Assembly: GCA_937894585.1 (NCBI GenBank)
Contig: CALBGO010000061.1
Span: 1 to 22,600 of the forward strand
Origin: an uncultured Eubacterium sp.
GTDB taxonomy: Bacteria > Bacillota > Clostridia > Peptostreptococcales > Anaerovoracaceae
DNA length: 22,600 nt
Reading direction: 5' to 3'
The position numbers and the translations under genes are program-made. Below, one piece after another: positions 1 through 7,797 of this stretch (the stretch's first letter is position 1; each line of letters starts with the position of its first letter). The notes beneath the pieces were generated by a model, which saw only the letters and a list, made by a program, of their open reading frames with translations, was not told the DNA's origin and did not search any database.

Positions 1-224
1 CATTGAAAAAAGCCTAATTCTTTCTTGATGAATCAGACTTTTTCAGTGCCCTTTTTATATCGGTTAAGTGTGTCATTTCTGTCTTCATAAAACAACTGCC
101 GCACAGTAGTTTTTCTGCTAATCCAGCAGCACCTTCAAAAACAATAATTCATACCTCTGCCGGCAGAAACGCCGCGGACGCTTTCACTGCACCGGCAGAC
201 TCGGTTCCGGACTATGCAGCTGCT
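1..224. other. Intergenic tail downstream of the flavodiiron gene
   Basis: Apart from the terminator-like hairpin near the left edge I see no supported gene here. On the minus strand a short open frame ends in TAG just before the hairpin and contains a possible 24-codon ATG-initiated peptide. It has no recognisable ribosome binding site and no family I know, so it is not called. The segment is read as the 3' untranslated region of the flavodiiron transcript. Confidence 0.5.
6..43 (-). terminator. Rho-independent terminator after the flavodiiron gene
   Basis: Read on the minus strand, this forms a 14-base-pair stem with a 9-base loop whose 3' side ends in a run of six T. Two positions pair as G-U in minus-strand RNA but would be A-C mismatches in plus-strand RNA. 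That asymmetry points to function on the minus strand, where the flavodiiron gene is transcribed. It lies about 180 bases beyond that gene's stop, so a small gene between the two cannot be excluded. Confidence 0.6.
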
Positions 225-1424
225 TTACCCGCGAAGGCTTTCGGCAATTGCGTCAGCCATATCCTCAAGTTTTTTATAAGTATCTTCATTGAGAGAGGAT
301 ACTACCGTTAAGCATTCTCCCAGCTGATTCATATTCTTCATCTTGCATACGGATTCACACATTTTCGGACCTGCCTGCGGCGCCCAGCTGCCGTTGCAGA
401 CCATTGCCACAGTTCTGTTCTGTAAATTCAAGGCCGCCATATCTTCAATGAAGTTTGCCATCACCGGAAATACATTCAGGTTATAAGTAACCGACAGCAG
501 CGCAAGATGACTGTACTTAAAAGCATCTGCAATCAGATAGGAAACATGGGTGCAGGAAACATCGTATAATCTTACATTTGTAATGCCTCTTTCGCACAGC
601 TTTGCCGCCAGAATATTTGCGGCTGTTTCCGTATTTCCGTACATAGACGCATAGGCAATCATAACGCCCTGCTCTTCCGGTTCATATTTGGACCATTTAT
701 CGTATTTGCTGATAAAATATGCCAGATCTTTTCTCCACACCAGACCGTGCAGCGGACAGATATAGCGAATATCAAGACCTGCTGCCTTTTTCAGAAGCGC
801 CTGCACCTGCGGTCCGTATTTCCCCACAATATTGGTATAATATCTTCTTGCTTCATCAATCCAATCTCTGTCAAAATCCACTTCGTCGGCAAAAATCTTT
901 CCGTCCAAAGTGCCGAAGCTGCCGAAAGCATCCGCAGAAAACAGCACGCCGTCAGTTTCATCGAAGCTTACCATAACTTCCGGCCAGTGCACCATCGGAG
1001 ACATATAGAAAGTCAATTTATGGCGTCCAAAGGTTCTGGACTCCCCTTCCTTTACGGTTTCCACAAAATCGGCGGAAATTCCGAACTGCTGCATGAAAAG
1101 CGCAGCTTTGGCGCTGCAGATAATTTTTACATCGGGATATCTCAAAAGAATTTCTTCAATGGATGCGCCGTGATCCGGTTCCATATGGTTAATCACCAGA
1201 TAATCCAGTTTTCTGCCGCCCAGCACATATTCCACATTTTCAAGGAACTGTCTGCAGACTGACCAGTCCGCCGTATCAAAAAGTACGGTCTGTTCATCTT
1301 TCAGCAAATAAGAATTGTAGGATGTCCCCTGCGGAATCGGATGAATGTTTTCAAAGAGATGCAGTCTCTTGTCGTTGGCTCCCACCCAGTACAAATCTTC
1401 TGTTACCTTACGCGTACAATGCAT
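225..1424 (-). CDS. fprA: A-type flavodiiron protein (FprA family)
   Basis: A cytoplasmic oxidoreductase that in anaerobes reduces O2 to water, or NO to N2O, with electrons usually supplied by rubredoxin. The 399 residues are a metallo-beta-lactamase-like diiron domain (about 1-250) followed by a flavodoxin domain (about 252-399). Diiron ligands are visible: H80, E82, D84 and H85 in HMEPDHG, H146 in MVHWPE, D165 in LFSADAFG and H226 in CPLHG. The FMN phosphate loop is YASMYGNTE near 258-266. Length is normal for the family and no rubredoxin domain is fused. The start is supported by an AGGAGGT ribosome binding site about 6 bases upstream. It lies downstream of glutaminase on the same strand but has its own promoter-like sequence and a terminator-like hairpin after it, so it is probably monocistronic. 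O2 versus NO preference cannot be told from sequence. Confidence 0.95.
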   Translation of the reverse strand: MHCTRKVTEDLYWVGANDKRLHLFENIHPIPQGTSYNSYLLKDEQTVLFDTADWSVCRQFLENVEYVLGGRKLDYLVINHMEPDHGASIEEILLRYPDVKIICSAKAALFMQQFGISADFVETVKEGESRTFGRHKLTFYMSPMVHWPEVMVSFDETDGVLFSADAFGSFGTLDGKIFADEVDFDRDWIDEARRYYTNIVGKYGPQVQALLKKAAGLDIRYICPLHGLVWRKDLAYFISKYDKWSKYEPEEQGVMIAYASMYGNTETAANILAAKLCERGITNVRLYDVSCTHVSYLIADAFKYSHLALLSVTYNLNVFPVMANFIEDMAALNLQNRTVAMVCNGSWAPQAGPKMCESVCKMKNMNQLGECLTVVSSLNEDTYKKLEDMADAIAESLRG

Positions 1425-1451
1425 AGTTCTACCTCCTGTCGTATATCAGTT

Positions 1452-1479
1452 ATTATATTTACTTTATTATTACCGTCAT
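1452..1479 (-). promoter_or_regulatory. Candidate promoter of the flavodiiron gene
   Basis: On the minus strand a -35-like ATGACG (4 of 6 to consensus) is followed after 16 bases by a perfect TATAAT -10 box, about 30 bases before the ATG. An alternative pair in the same AT-rich stretch is TTGAAA, 17 bases, TAAAGT. No clear operator is seen. Confidence 0.5.
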
Positions 1480-1533
1480 ACTGTTTCAAATGTTTATTTC
1501 GCGTTCTTAGTCCTCCGCCCCTTTGCAGTTTCA

Positions 1534-2445
1534 CTAAAATATGCTCAAATCCCACGCTTTGCTTAAAGCTTCCAGCATTTTAATTCCGGCGACACTGTTT
1601 CCCTTGCGGTCTAAAGCCGGCGAATAAATGCCGATTCCCATCCTGCCCGGACAATCCGCCATAATTCCGCCGCCGACGCCGCTCTTTGCGGGGATTCCAA
1701 CCGTAGTGGCAAATTCACCGCTTCCGTCGTACATACCGCTGGTTGTCAAAACCGCATTCATAAAAACTGCGTCTTCCTTTGGAATCAGCTGTTCACCCCT
1801 TCGGTTTTTTCCGTGGTTAGATAAAAGCAGAGCAATATTTGCAAGGTCGCGGCAGTTTACTTTGATGGAGCACATAGCAAAGTACACATCCAAAAGCTCC
1901 TCCACACTGCCGTAAATCATTCCGTTATTCTTCAGAAGATATCCGAGAGCCCGGTTTTTGTTGCCCGTTTCTTTCTCGGAACGATAAACTTCCCTGTCAA
2001 TTTCCAGACGGGGATTTTCTGTAATTTTACGCATAAATTCCATCAAACGGCCGAACCGTTCTTCATTGTCACGGGCTTTTACCATACCGCAGACTGCAAT
2101 TGCACCGATGTTCACCATCGGATTGATATGCTCCTTCAAAAGCTGAGAATCCGCATAGTCAATCGCATTGAACGGCTTTCCCGTAGCTTCTACGCCTACA
2201 TGGGCTTTGACCACATCAATTCCGTTATCAATTGCCGCCAGCATCAGAAATACAGTCTTGACAATGCTCTGTATTGTAAAATTTTTATCCCAGTCGCCTG
2301 CACAGTAATCGCCCTCGTTGGTAGCGACATAAATACCGATTTTCTCTCTGTCCGCTTTGGCAAGCTCCGGAATGTAGCTTGCCACCTCGCCTTCCAGAGT
2401 GAAACGACGACAGTCTTCCAATACTTTATTCAACAGATCTTCCAT
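1534..2445 (-). CDS. glsA: Glutaminase A
   Basis: Hydrolyses L-glutamine to glutamate and ammonia in the cytoplasm. It belongs to the serine-dependent beta-lactamase-fold glutaminase family, and its 303 residues match the family's usual length of about 300-310. The catalytic S-x-x-K pair is S60 and K63 in FTIQSIVKTV, preceded by the usual N-terminal helices. The VGVEATGKPFNAI substrate loop (about 84-96), the MVNIGAIAV segment (around residue 110) and the KSGVGGGI motif (around 254-261) are all present. The start is supported by an AGGAAGG sequence a dozen bases upstream. The neighbours are the flavodiiron gene downstream and the aldolase-dehydrogenase fusion upstream, all on one strand. I saw no strong terminator or promoter between glsA and the fusion gene. 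In other bacteria this enzyme can serve acid tolerance or nitrogen supply; nothing here decides between these. Confidence 0.95.
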   Translation of the reverse strand: MEDLLNKVLEDCRRFTLEGEVASYIPELAKADREKIGIYVATNEGDYCAGDWDKNFTIQSIVKTVFLMLAAIDNGIDVVKAHVGVEATGKPFNAIDYADSQLLKEHINPMVNIGAIAVCGMVKARDNEERFGRLMEFMRKITENPRLEIDREVYRSEKETGNKNRALGYLLKNNGMIYGSVEELLDVYFAMCSIKVNCRDLANIALLLSNHGKNRRGEQLIPKEDAVFMNAVLTTSGMYDGSGEFATTVGIPAKSGVGGGIMADCPGRMGIGIYSPALDRKGNSVAGIKMLEALSKAWDLSIF

Positions 2446-2574
2446 AAATCCCGTCAGTCCTTCCTAATCTAAATATGTTATCTTGACAGCTTTTTCATTT
2501 TGCGGTTCGGATTGGTTTTGCCCGCTTCGGAAATTTCGTATGAATCCCTATGTCTCAGACAAATTCCGCTCCCG

Positions 2575-5445
2575 CTATCTCAGAAACAGCTTCAAGAGAG
2601 ACAGTCCTTTCGGATAAGGCGCATACCGCATCGGTAAATCCGGGCGTCTGCCTTTTTTCAGCACACTCTTTTCATGACTGAATGTCCTGAAGCTGTATTT
2701 TCCGTGGTAGGCGCCCATACCGCTTTCGCCGATCCCGCCGAAAGGCATTTTAGAGGTAACAAGGTGCATTACGGTATCGTTAACGCAGCCGCCTCCGAAA
2801 GAGAATCCCTCCATAACAGCTTTTTCCGTTCTCTTGTCCCGCGTGAAGAGATACAGCGCCAAAGGACGCGGCAGCAGATCCAGCCTGTCCTTTACTTCCC
2901 GCAGGTTTTCAAAGGTCAGAACCGGAAGCACCGGTCCGAAGATTTCTTCCTGCATACAGGAACTGTTCCAGTCCGCATCGTCTAAAATAACCGGTCCGAT
3001 TTTGCAGGCAGCTTCATCATAGCCGCCGAAATAGTAAGGCGTTTCTCCTGCAAGAAGTCCTGCAAGGCGGTCATAATGCCTGCGATTTACGATTTTGCCG
3101 TAATCCTTGCTGCGAAGAGGTTCTTCTCCGTAAAGCGCCTCTATATTCCGCACCATCGCTTCAAGGAGCCGCTCCTTTACCCTTTCGTGGACCAGAACAT
3201 AGTCCGGCGCCACGCAGGTTTGTCCGCAGTTTAAAAATTTCCCCCAGACAATCCGCCGGGCAGCCGCTGCAATATCCGCAGTTTCATCTACAATACAAGG
3301 ACTCTTTCCGCCCAGTTCCAAAGTGACGGGCGTAAGATGCTCCGACGCCGCCTTCATAACAGTGCGTCCGACTTCTTTTCCGCCTGTAAAAAAGATATAG
3401 TCAAAATGCTGCTTCAGCAGATTCCGGTTTGCGGTTCTGCCGCCCAGCACGGTATATACAAAATTATCGCTGAAGGTTTCCCCGAGAATTTCCGCAAGAA
3501 CCGATGCGGTTTCGGGCGCATATGCCGAAGGCTTCACCACAGCGCAGTTTCCTGCGGAAATGGCGCCGATTAAAGGAATCAGTGTCAGCTGTGCAGGATA
3601 ATTCCACGGTGACATAATCAGGGTGACACCGTAAGGCTGCTGATAAATCATACTTTTCCCCGGAAAAGCCGTCAGCGGCGTACTCACCCGCTTCGGCTGC
3701 GCCAAGCTGTCAAGGTGTTTCAGCATATAGGAAATCTCGCTGTAGACAAGACCGATTTCCGTAGCATATGCCTCGTAGGCAGACTTTCCCAAATCCTTTT
3801 CAAGCGCCCCAAGCAGCTCTCTTTCTCTTTGTTTCAAATTTCGGCGCAGGCGAATCAGCGCATTCTTTCGGAAATGCAGCTGCCTTGTTTCCTCCCGGTT
3901 GAAAAATTCCCGCTGCTTTTCCACAATATATCTCAAAGAATCGGCAGAAGCTTCCTCAGCTTCTTCTTTCGCTTTCTCCTCTGCAAAAGCGCGTTCTTTT
4001 TTGCCTGTGCGGCTGTCCCAATCCTGCAAAGTTTCACCGGCTTTACAGAATTTATCTTCCGGTACAAAAGTCCCGTCCGCCCGGCTGTATACCGGACTTT
4101 TGTACCTGCCCGCAATATATTCACTGCAATAAGTTTCCAGCATACAGCATTTTTCGAAAGCCTCCTCCAGAGAATCCCCTGTGCAGAGCATCCCGTGGTG
4201 CGCCATCAGACATCCGCTGTTTTCCGAAAGTGCTTCTATCGTATTCTGCCATAAAGCGTCGCTTCCCGGCAAAGCATAAACCGCTGTTCTTACAGGATTT
4301 TCAAATCTGTCGATCATCTGTTCATCATCCGAATCAATAGGCACATCTCTTTCGGAAGCCGCAAAAACAGAACAGTTACGGCAATGGGTATGCATAATTG
4401 CAGAGACATCTTTTCTTTTTCGGTAGATTCTGGAATGAAGCCCTTTCTCCGAAGTTGGTTTCAGACTTCCCTCAAAGTCCAATGTATCAAGTTCAACCTT
4501 CACCATATCCGAAGGCGTCAGATGCTCATAAGCAATGCCCGAAGGCGTCACCAGCATATATCGGTCGTCAAGACGCACGGAAAGATTTCCCCATGTGCCC
4601 TGTACCAGACCCAGGTTCTCAAGTTTCAAACCATATTCGACCAGTTTTCTGCGAAGCTCATATTCCCGCTCTGCATCTTCTCCCTGCCGGACACGCTCCA
4701 TACCTTCCGCATCCTGCCGCTGATTCGAAGCAGAAGAGAAATCGGAGTCCCGATTCCCGCGGTCTAAGTCTGCGTCCTGACTACATAAAATATCTCTTTC
4801 TTCAGTTTCCCGCTTCGGAAGGGTTTCTTTTTTCTCCTGCGGTTCGCCTTCTTTTTCCCTGATTTCCATTTCGGTTTTTGAATAGTTTTCCAGATAATGC
4901 TTTCGCATATGCAATGACTCAGAAAAAGACAGATATTCCGCGCCTCCCAAAAATTCGGCTTTTAAGTGAATTTCCGCGGATTTTTCAAGGACTTCAAGGG
5001 CTGTAACCGCTTCAAAGAGACTGCGTCCCGCAGTCACTGTGTATTTTCCCTTTACAAAGCAGGCTGCCGATTCGCTGAGAGCGCGGGAAAGTTCCGCTGT
5101 CTCATAAGGCACAGCCTCCGCAGACGGTCCGATAATCTGCGCCATATCATCAAGAGATGCATAAAGAGTTTTGCCTCTTTCGGTGAATATACGGCAGCAG
5201 GGCGTATCGGACAGCACCATCGCCCGCAGCATTTCACTGCCTGAAAGCGCCGCCGTCTCGGGCTTTCGCACATCCGACTCTATTGCATCGGAAATCTTTA
5301 GATTCTCAAAGTTACAGTCGTTAGTCGTCTCATATATTTTACCGTCAAGGTTGACTAATATTTTCCATTTCCCTGCAGAATATCCTTCCATTTTCGAAAG
5401 AATCTCCGCGTATTTTTTTATCATATTCCATGATGCGCTGTTCAT
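2575..5445 (-). CDS. Fused double class II aldolase plus aldehyde dehydrogenase
   Basis: A 956-residue three-domain protein. Residues 1-190 look like a degenerate class II aldolase/adducin fold: DDMAQIIGP and the closing helices are kept, but SDTPCC (about 79-84) stands where the zinc HxH would be. A charged linker (191-260) leads to an intact class II aldolase domain (261-450) with GNLS 286-289, TPSG 300-303, candidate catalytic E333, HTH 352-354 and HHG 416-418. A second charged linker (480-505) leads to a family 3-like aldehyde dehydrogenase (505-935) with PWNYP, E710 in ELGGKS, catalytic C744 in NCGQTC and EEIFGP 833-838. Known aldolases of this class split sugar phosphates into DHAP and a small aldehyde such as lactaldehyde or acetaldehyde, which the dehydrogenase could oxidise to the acid. 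Direct transfer between the domains is inference. The start at 5445 has a modest GGCGGA site; an alternative ATG lies seven codons inside. Confidence 0.9.
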   Translation of the reverse strand: MNSASWNMIKKYAEILSKMEGYSAGKWKILVNLDGKIYETTNDCNFENLKISDAIESDVRKPETAALSGSEMLRAMVLSDTPCCRIFTERGKTLYASLDDMAQIIGPSAEAVPYETAELSRALSESAACFVKGKYTVTAGRSLFEAVTALEVLEKSAEIHLKAEFLGGAEYLSFSESLHMRKHYLENYSKTEMEIREKEGEPQEKKETLPKRETEERDILCSQDADLDRGNRDSDFSSASNQRQDAEGMERVRQGEDAEREYELRRKLVEYGLKLENLGLVQGTWGNLSVRLDDRYMLVTPSGIAYEHLTPSDMVKVELDTLDFEGSLKPTSEKGLHSRIYRKRKDVSAIMHTHCRNCSVFAASERDVPIDSDDEQMIDRFENPVRTAVYALPGSDALWQNTIEALSENSGCLMAHHGMLCTGDSLEEAFEKCCMLETYCSEYIAGRYKSPVYSRADGTFVPEDKFCKAGETLQDWDSRTGKKERAFAEEKAKEEAEEASADSLRYIVEKQREFFNREETRQLHFRKNALIRLRRNLKQRERELLGALEKDLGKSAYEAYATEIGLVYSEISYMLKHLDSLAQPKRVSTPLTAFPGKSMIYQQPYGVTLIMSPWNYPAQLTLIPLIGAISAGNCAVVKPSAYAPETASVLAEILGETFSDNFVYTVLGGRTANRNLLKQHFDYIFFTGGKEVGRTVMKAASEHLTPVTLELGGKSPCIVDETADIAAAARRIVWGKFLNCGQTCVAPDYVLVHERVKERLLEAMVRNIEALYGEEPLRSKDYGKIVNRRHYDRLAGLLAGETPYYFGGYDEAACKIGPVILDDADWNSSCMQEEIFGPVLPVLTFENLREVKDRLDLLPRPLALYLFTRDKRTEKAVMEGFSFGGGCVNDTVMHLVTSKMPFGGIGESGMGAYHGKYSFRTFSHEKSVLKKGRRPDLPMRYAPYPKGLSLLKLFLR

Positions 5446-5455
5446 ATTCCGCCTG

Positions 5456-5538
5456 CCTTATCCTGCTTTACTTTACCTTTTCTTACACTGCCCTGCTCTA
5501 TTTTACCGAAAGCTTATTTTATCCTGTCTTGCTTTACC
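5456..5538 (-). repeat. Three imperfect 30-base direct repeats upstream of the fusion gene
   Basis: The gap between the B3/4 gene and the fusion gene is mostly three imperfect copies of a roughly 22-base unit recurring every 30-31 bases. The plus-strand CCTG core starts at 5462, 5492 and 5523, and the matching TTTACC ends at 5477, 5507 and 5538. A weaker fourth partial copy (TTTTATCCGGCTTACT) follows at about 5541. On the coding strand the unit reads roughly GGTAAA, six to eight bases, CAGG. A spacing of about three helical turns would place the copies on one DNA face. The copies sit directly before the fusion gene's start, so they may be protein-binding sites or simply a decayed tandem duplication. 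Confidence 0.6.
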
Positions 5539-5551
5539 GATTTTATCCGGC

Positions 5552-6256
5552 TTACTCTGCCGCAAACACAGTGTTGTCTTTATCGATAAATCCGATTACG
5601 GCTTTCACGCCGAAAAGCTGTTCCGCCGTCTCCGCAAGTTCTTTTGCGGCGGCTTCCACCTGCTCCTTGTTAAAGTCAGCAAAACCGTCGATTGGGAACA
5701 ATACATCGGAGGTTTCCTCTGTGATTTTGCCGACTTCGCTCTGTCTCCATGTCCAGCGGCGAGTACGCACCTGATGATCCGAAACATAGACAATCTCGTT
5801 TTCTGCGGGATTGTCCTCTTCACTGCTTCCGAAAGGAATAAAAACATCATCCTGGCAGGCAGGCCGCACTTTCAGTGTATCACTGACAGTTGCCATATCG
5901 TGAGCACCGATAGGAAGTTTATATTTAACGGAAATCGCATTTCCAAGATCCACGATATTATTGATATGCGGAAAGCCTTTTCCTTTGGCAATCCGGTCTA
6001 AAAGGGCTTCGATAGAACACATATACCGGTTCGGATTGATACCGATTGCACGAAAAGCTTCGCGGTACGGCGCAATTTCTGCGGCATTCTTTACTTTTAC
6101 ACCCTCAAACTCTTTTTCACAATCCGAAACATTTGCGGCAAGTATCTCCGCAAGCTCGGGAATATCCTTTTTATTGTCAATGCCCGATACAGCCACCACG
6201 CCAAAATAACCGTTCGGCAGCAGTTCAAACACTTCTTTTGCAATTTCAAACTTCAT
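5552..6256 (-). CDS. B3/4 domain protein (Phe-tRNA synthetase beta-like)
   Basis: A stand-alone 234-residue protein resembling the B3/B4 domain of the phenylalanyl-tRNA synthetase beta subunit (COG3382-type). That domain carries out editing of mischarged tRNA in the synthetase; the role of the free-standing proteins is not established. Family-like stretches include YREAFRAIGINPNRY, the NNIVDLGNAISVKYKLPIGAHD segment in two adjoining parts, and the acidic DEVFIP-like loop (here QDDVFIP). No membrane segment or signal peptide is seen. I chose the ATG at 6256, not the one at 6307, because it has an AAAGGAG ribosome binding site 7-8 bases upstream and because homologous sequence begins there. It is divergent from the MATE gene across a 140-base gap and is followed on the same strand by the aldolase-dehydrogenase fusion. 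Confidence 0.85.
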   Translation of the reverse strand: MKFEIAKEVFELLPNGYFGVVAVSGIDNKKDIPELAEILAANVSDCEKEFEGVKVKNAAEIAPYREAFRAIGINPNRYMCSIEALLDRIAKGKGFPHINNIVDLGNAISVKYKLPIGAHDMATVSDTLKVRPACQDDVFIPFGSSEEDNPAENEIVYVSDHQVRTRRWTWRQSEVGKITEETSDVLFPIDGFADFNKEQVEAAAKELAETAEQLFGVKAVIGFIDKDNTVFAAE

Positions 6257-6322
6257 ATTGTCATCTCCTTTGTTTCTCATCTTGCCCCGGTGGCTATATT
6301 TTAGCACAATGAGGGTGAAATT

Positions 6323-6376
6323 CCTATACTTTTATAGGCATTTTTGCAGAATAATGCTATACTGAAAGGTAGTATA
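6323..6376. promoter_or_regulatory. Two inverted repeats in the B3/4-MATE divergent region
   Basis: In the divergent intergenic region CCTATA-CTTT-TATAGG spans 6323-6338, and TATACT-GAAAGGT-AGTATA spans 6358-6376. The second lies just upstream of the MATE ribosome binding site (GAGGAG at about 6382-6387), and its left arm looks like a -10 box. No well spaced -35 box could be assigned on either strand. The arms share a TATA core, so they may be operator sites for a regulator of the exporter, or merely AT-rich palindromes. Confidence 0.35.
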
Positions 6377-6396
6377 AATACGAGGAGAAATATAAA

Positions 6397-7773
6397 ATGG
6401 AAGAAAATAAAACAAATCCTCTGGGTACGGAACCCGTTTCCCGCCTTCTGCGGCAGTTCGCAGTTCCCAGTGTCATCGCCATGCTGGTAGGCGCCCTGTA
6501 TAATATTGTAGACCAGTTTTTTATCGGTCAGGCTGTGGGAGAGCTGGGAAACGCAGCCACCAATGTAGCCTTCCCACTGACAACTTCCTGCATCGCCGTT
6601 GCGCTTATGTTCGGTATCGGCGGCGCTGCCGCCTTCAATCTTTCCATGGGAAAAAAAGAAAAAGAAGACGCGGCATTTTATGCGGCAAATTCTATTTCGC
6701 TTATGGTGCTGGGCGGCATTCTGCTCTGCCTTTTTGCGCAGATTTTCTTAAGCTCTGTACTGACAGCGTTCGGAACGCCGCAGGATGTTATGCCCTACGC
6801 CGCCGTCTACACACGCGTCACAGCTTTAGGCTTTCCGTTTCTGATTCTTTCCTCAGGAGGAAGCCACATCGTCAGAGCTGACGGCAGTCCCCGCTTCATT
6901 ATGTACTGCAACCTGACCGGCGCACTGATCAACACCGTTCTCGACTGGCTCTTTGTATTCCGATTTTCCTGGGGTATGGCAGGAGCAGGCTTTGCAACCA
7001 TTATCGGACAGGCAGTCGCAGGTCTTCTGGTCATCAATTATCTGCGCAGCTATAAAACAGTGCATCTGCGGCTTTTTATGTTCCGCCCCCGCAGAAAATA
7101 CGCGCTCAGAATTGCCGCTCTCGGCATGGGGCCGTGCAGCAACCAGCTTGCCATGATGGCAGTGCAGATTGTGCTGAACAATTCTCTTTCCTATTACGGC
7201 GCTCTGAGTGTCTACGGTCAGGCGATTCCCCTTGCCTGCGCCGGCATCATTATGAAAGTCAATCAGTTGATTTTTTCTGTACCCATCGGTATTTCTCAGG
7301 GACTTCAGCCCATCGCCAGCTTTAATTACGGAGCAGAAAACTACCGCAGGGTAAAATCCGCCTTCTTTCTGGCAGTAGGATACGCCTCCGTTGTGGCGGT
7401 CATCGCGTTTATTGCTTTTCAGCTGTTCCCGAGAGAAATCATCGGTGTTTTCGGCGAAGGCTCCGATGAATATTACGCATTTGCCGTAAAATTCTTCAGA
7501 GTTTTCCTGTTCTTCACTTTCTTAAATGTACTGCAGCCGCTGACGGGAAATCTGTTTACCGCCATCGGAAAACCGGCAAAGGGTATGTTCATTTCCCTGA
7601 CGAGACAGATTCTCTTTTTCCTGCCGCTAGTTATAATCCTGCCGCGCTTTATGGGAATCGACGGCATCATCTTTGCAGGTCCTGCTGCAGACGGCATTGC
7701 CTTTATCGTTTCCGTATTTATGGTCTTTATGGAACTGCGGCAGAAAAAATATGCAAAAGAAAGCTGTGTTTGA
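6397..7773 (+). CDS. MATE family multidrug/Na+ antiporter
   Basis: A 458-residue integral membrane exporter of the multidrug and toxin extrusion family, MepA/DinF-like, which expels cationic compounds in exchange for Na+ or H+. Two homologous six-helix halves are visible. The first begins with RLLRQFAVPSVIAMLVGALY and contains the family-typical YNIVDQFFIGQAVGELGNAA region; the second begins near residue 235. Length is typical and no domain is missing. The ATG at 6397 follows a GAGGAG ribosome binding site 8-9 bases upstream. It is the only plus-strand gene in the conserved part of the window, divergent from the B3/4 gene and convergent with the small membrane-anchored protein 24 bases away. 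The substrate cannot be predicted. The gene ends in TGA, one of several signs that TGA is a normal stop in this genome. Confidence 0.93.
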   Translation: MEENKTNPLGTEPVSRLLRQFAVPSVIAMLVGALYNIVDQFFIGQAVGELGNAATNVAFPLTTSCIAVALMFGIGGAAAFNLSMGKKEKEDAAFYAANSISLMVLGGILLCLFAQIFLSSVLTAFGTPQDVMPYAAVYTRVTALGFPFLILSSGGSHIVRADGSPRFIMYCNLTGALINTVLDWLFVFRFSWGMAGAGFATIIGQAVAGLLVINYLRSYKTVHLRLFMFRPRRKYALRIAALGMGPCSNQLAMMAVQIVLNNSLSYYGALSVYGQAIPLACAGIIMKVNQLIFSVPIGISQGLQPIASFNYGAENYRRVKSAFFLAVGYASVVAVIAFIAFQLFPREIIGVFGEGSDEYYAFAVKFFRVFLFFTFLNVLQPLTGNLFTAIGKPAKGMFISLTRQILFFLPLVIILPRFMGIDGIIFAGPAADGIAFIVSVFMVFMELRQKKYAKESCV

Positions 7774-7797
7774 AGTTTCAGGTAAAGCATATTCCTT

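Noticed and set aside
60..150. 24-codon minus-strand ATG frame downstream of the flavodiiron gene
   Set aside because: It has no ribosome binding site and no recognisable family; it lies in what looks like a 3' untranslated region.
2551..2561. Palindrome TGTCT-C-AGACA downstream of the fusion gene
   Set aside because: The stem is short with a one-base centre and no T-run, so it is neither a terminator nor a well placed operator.
5456..5545. Possible short CRISPR-like array
   Set aside because: The units recur every 30-31 bases with almost no room for spacers, are too divergent, and no cas genes are present.
5171..6001. 276-codon plus-strand frame spanning the start of the fusion gene and the B3/4 gene
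   Set aside because: It overlaps two real genes antisense; its composition looks random and it has no ribosome binding site.
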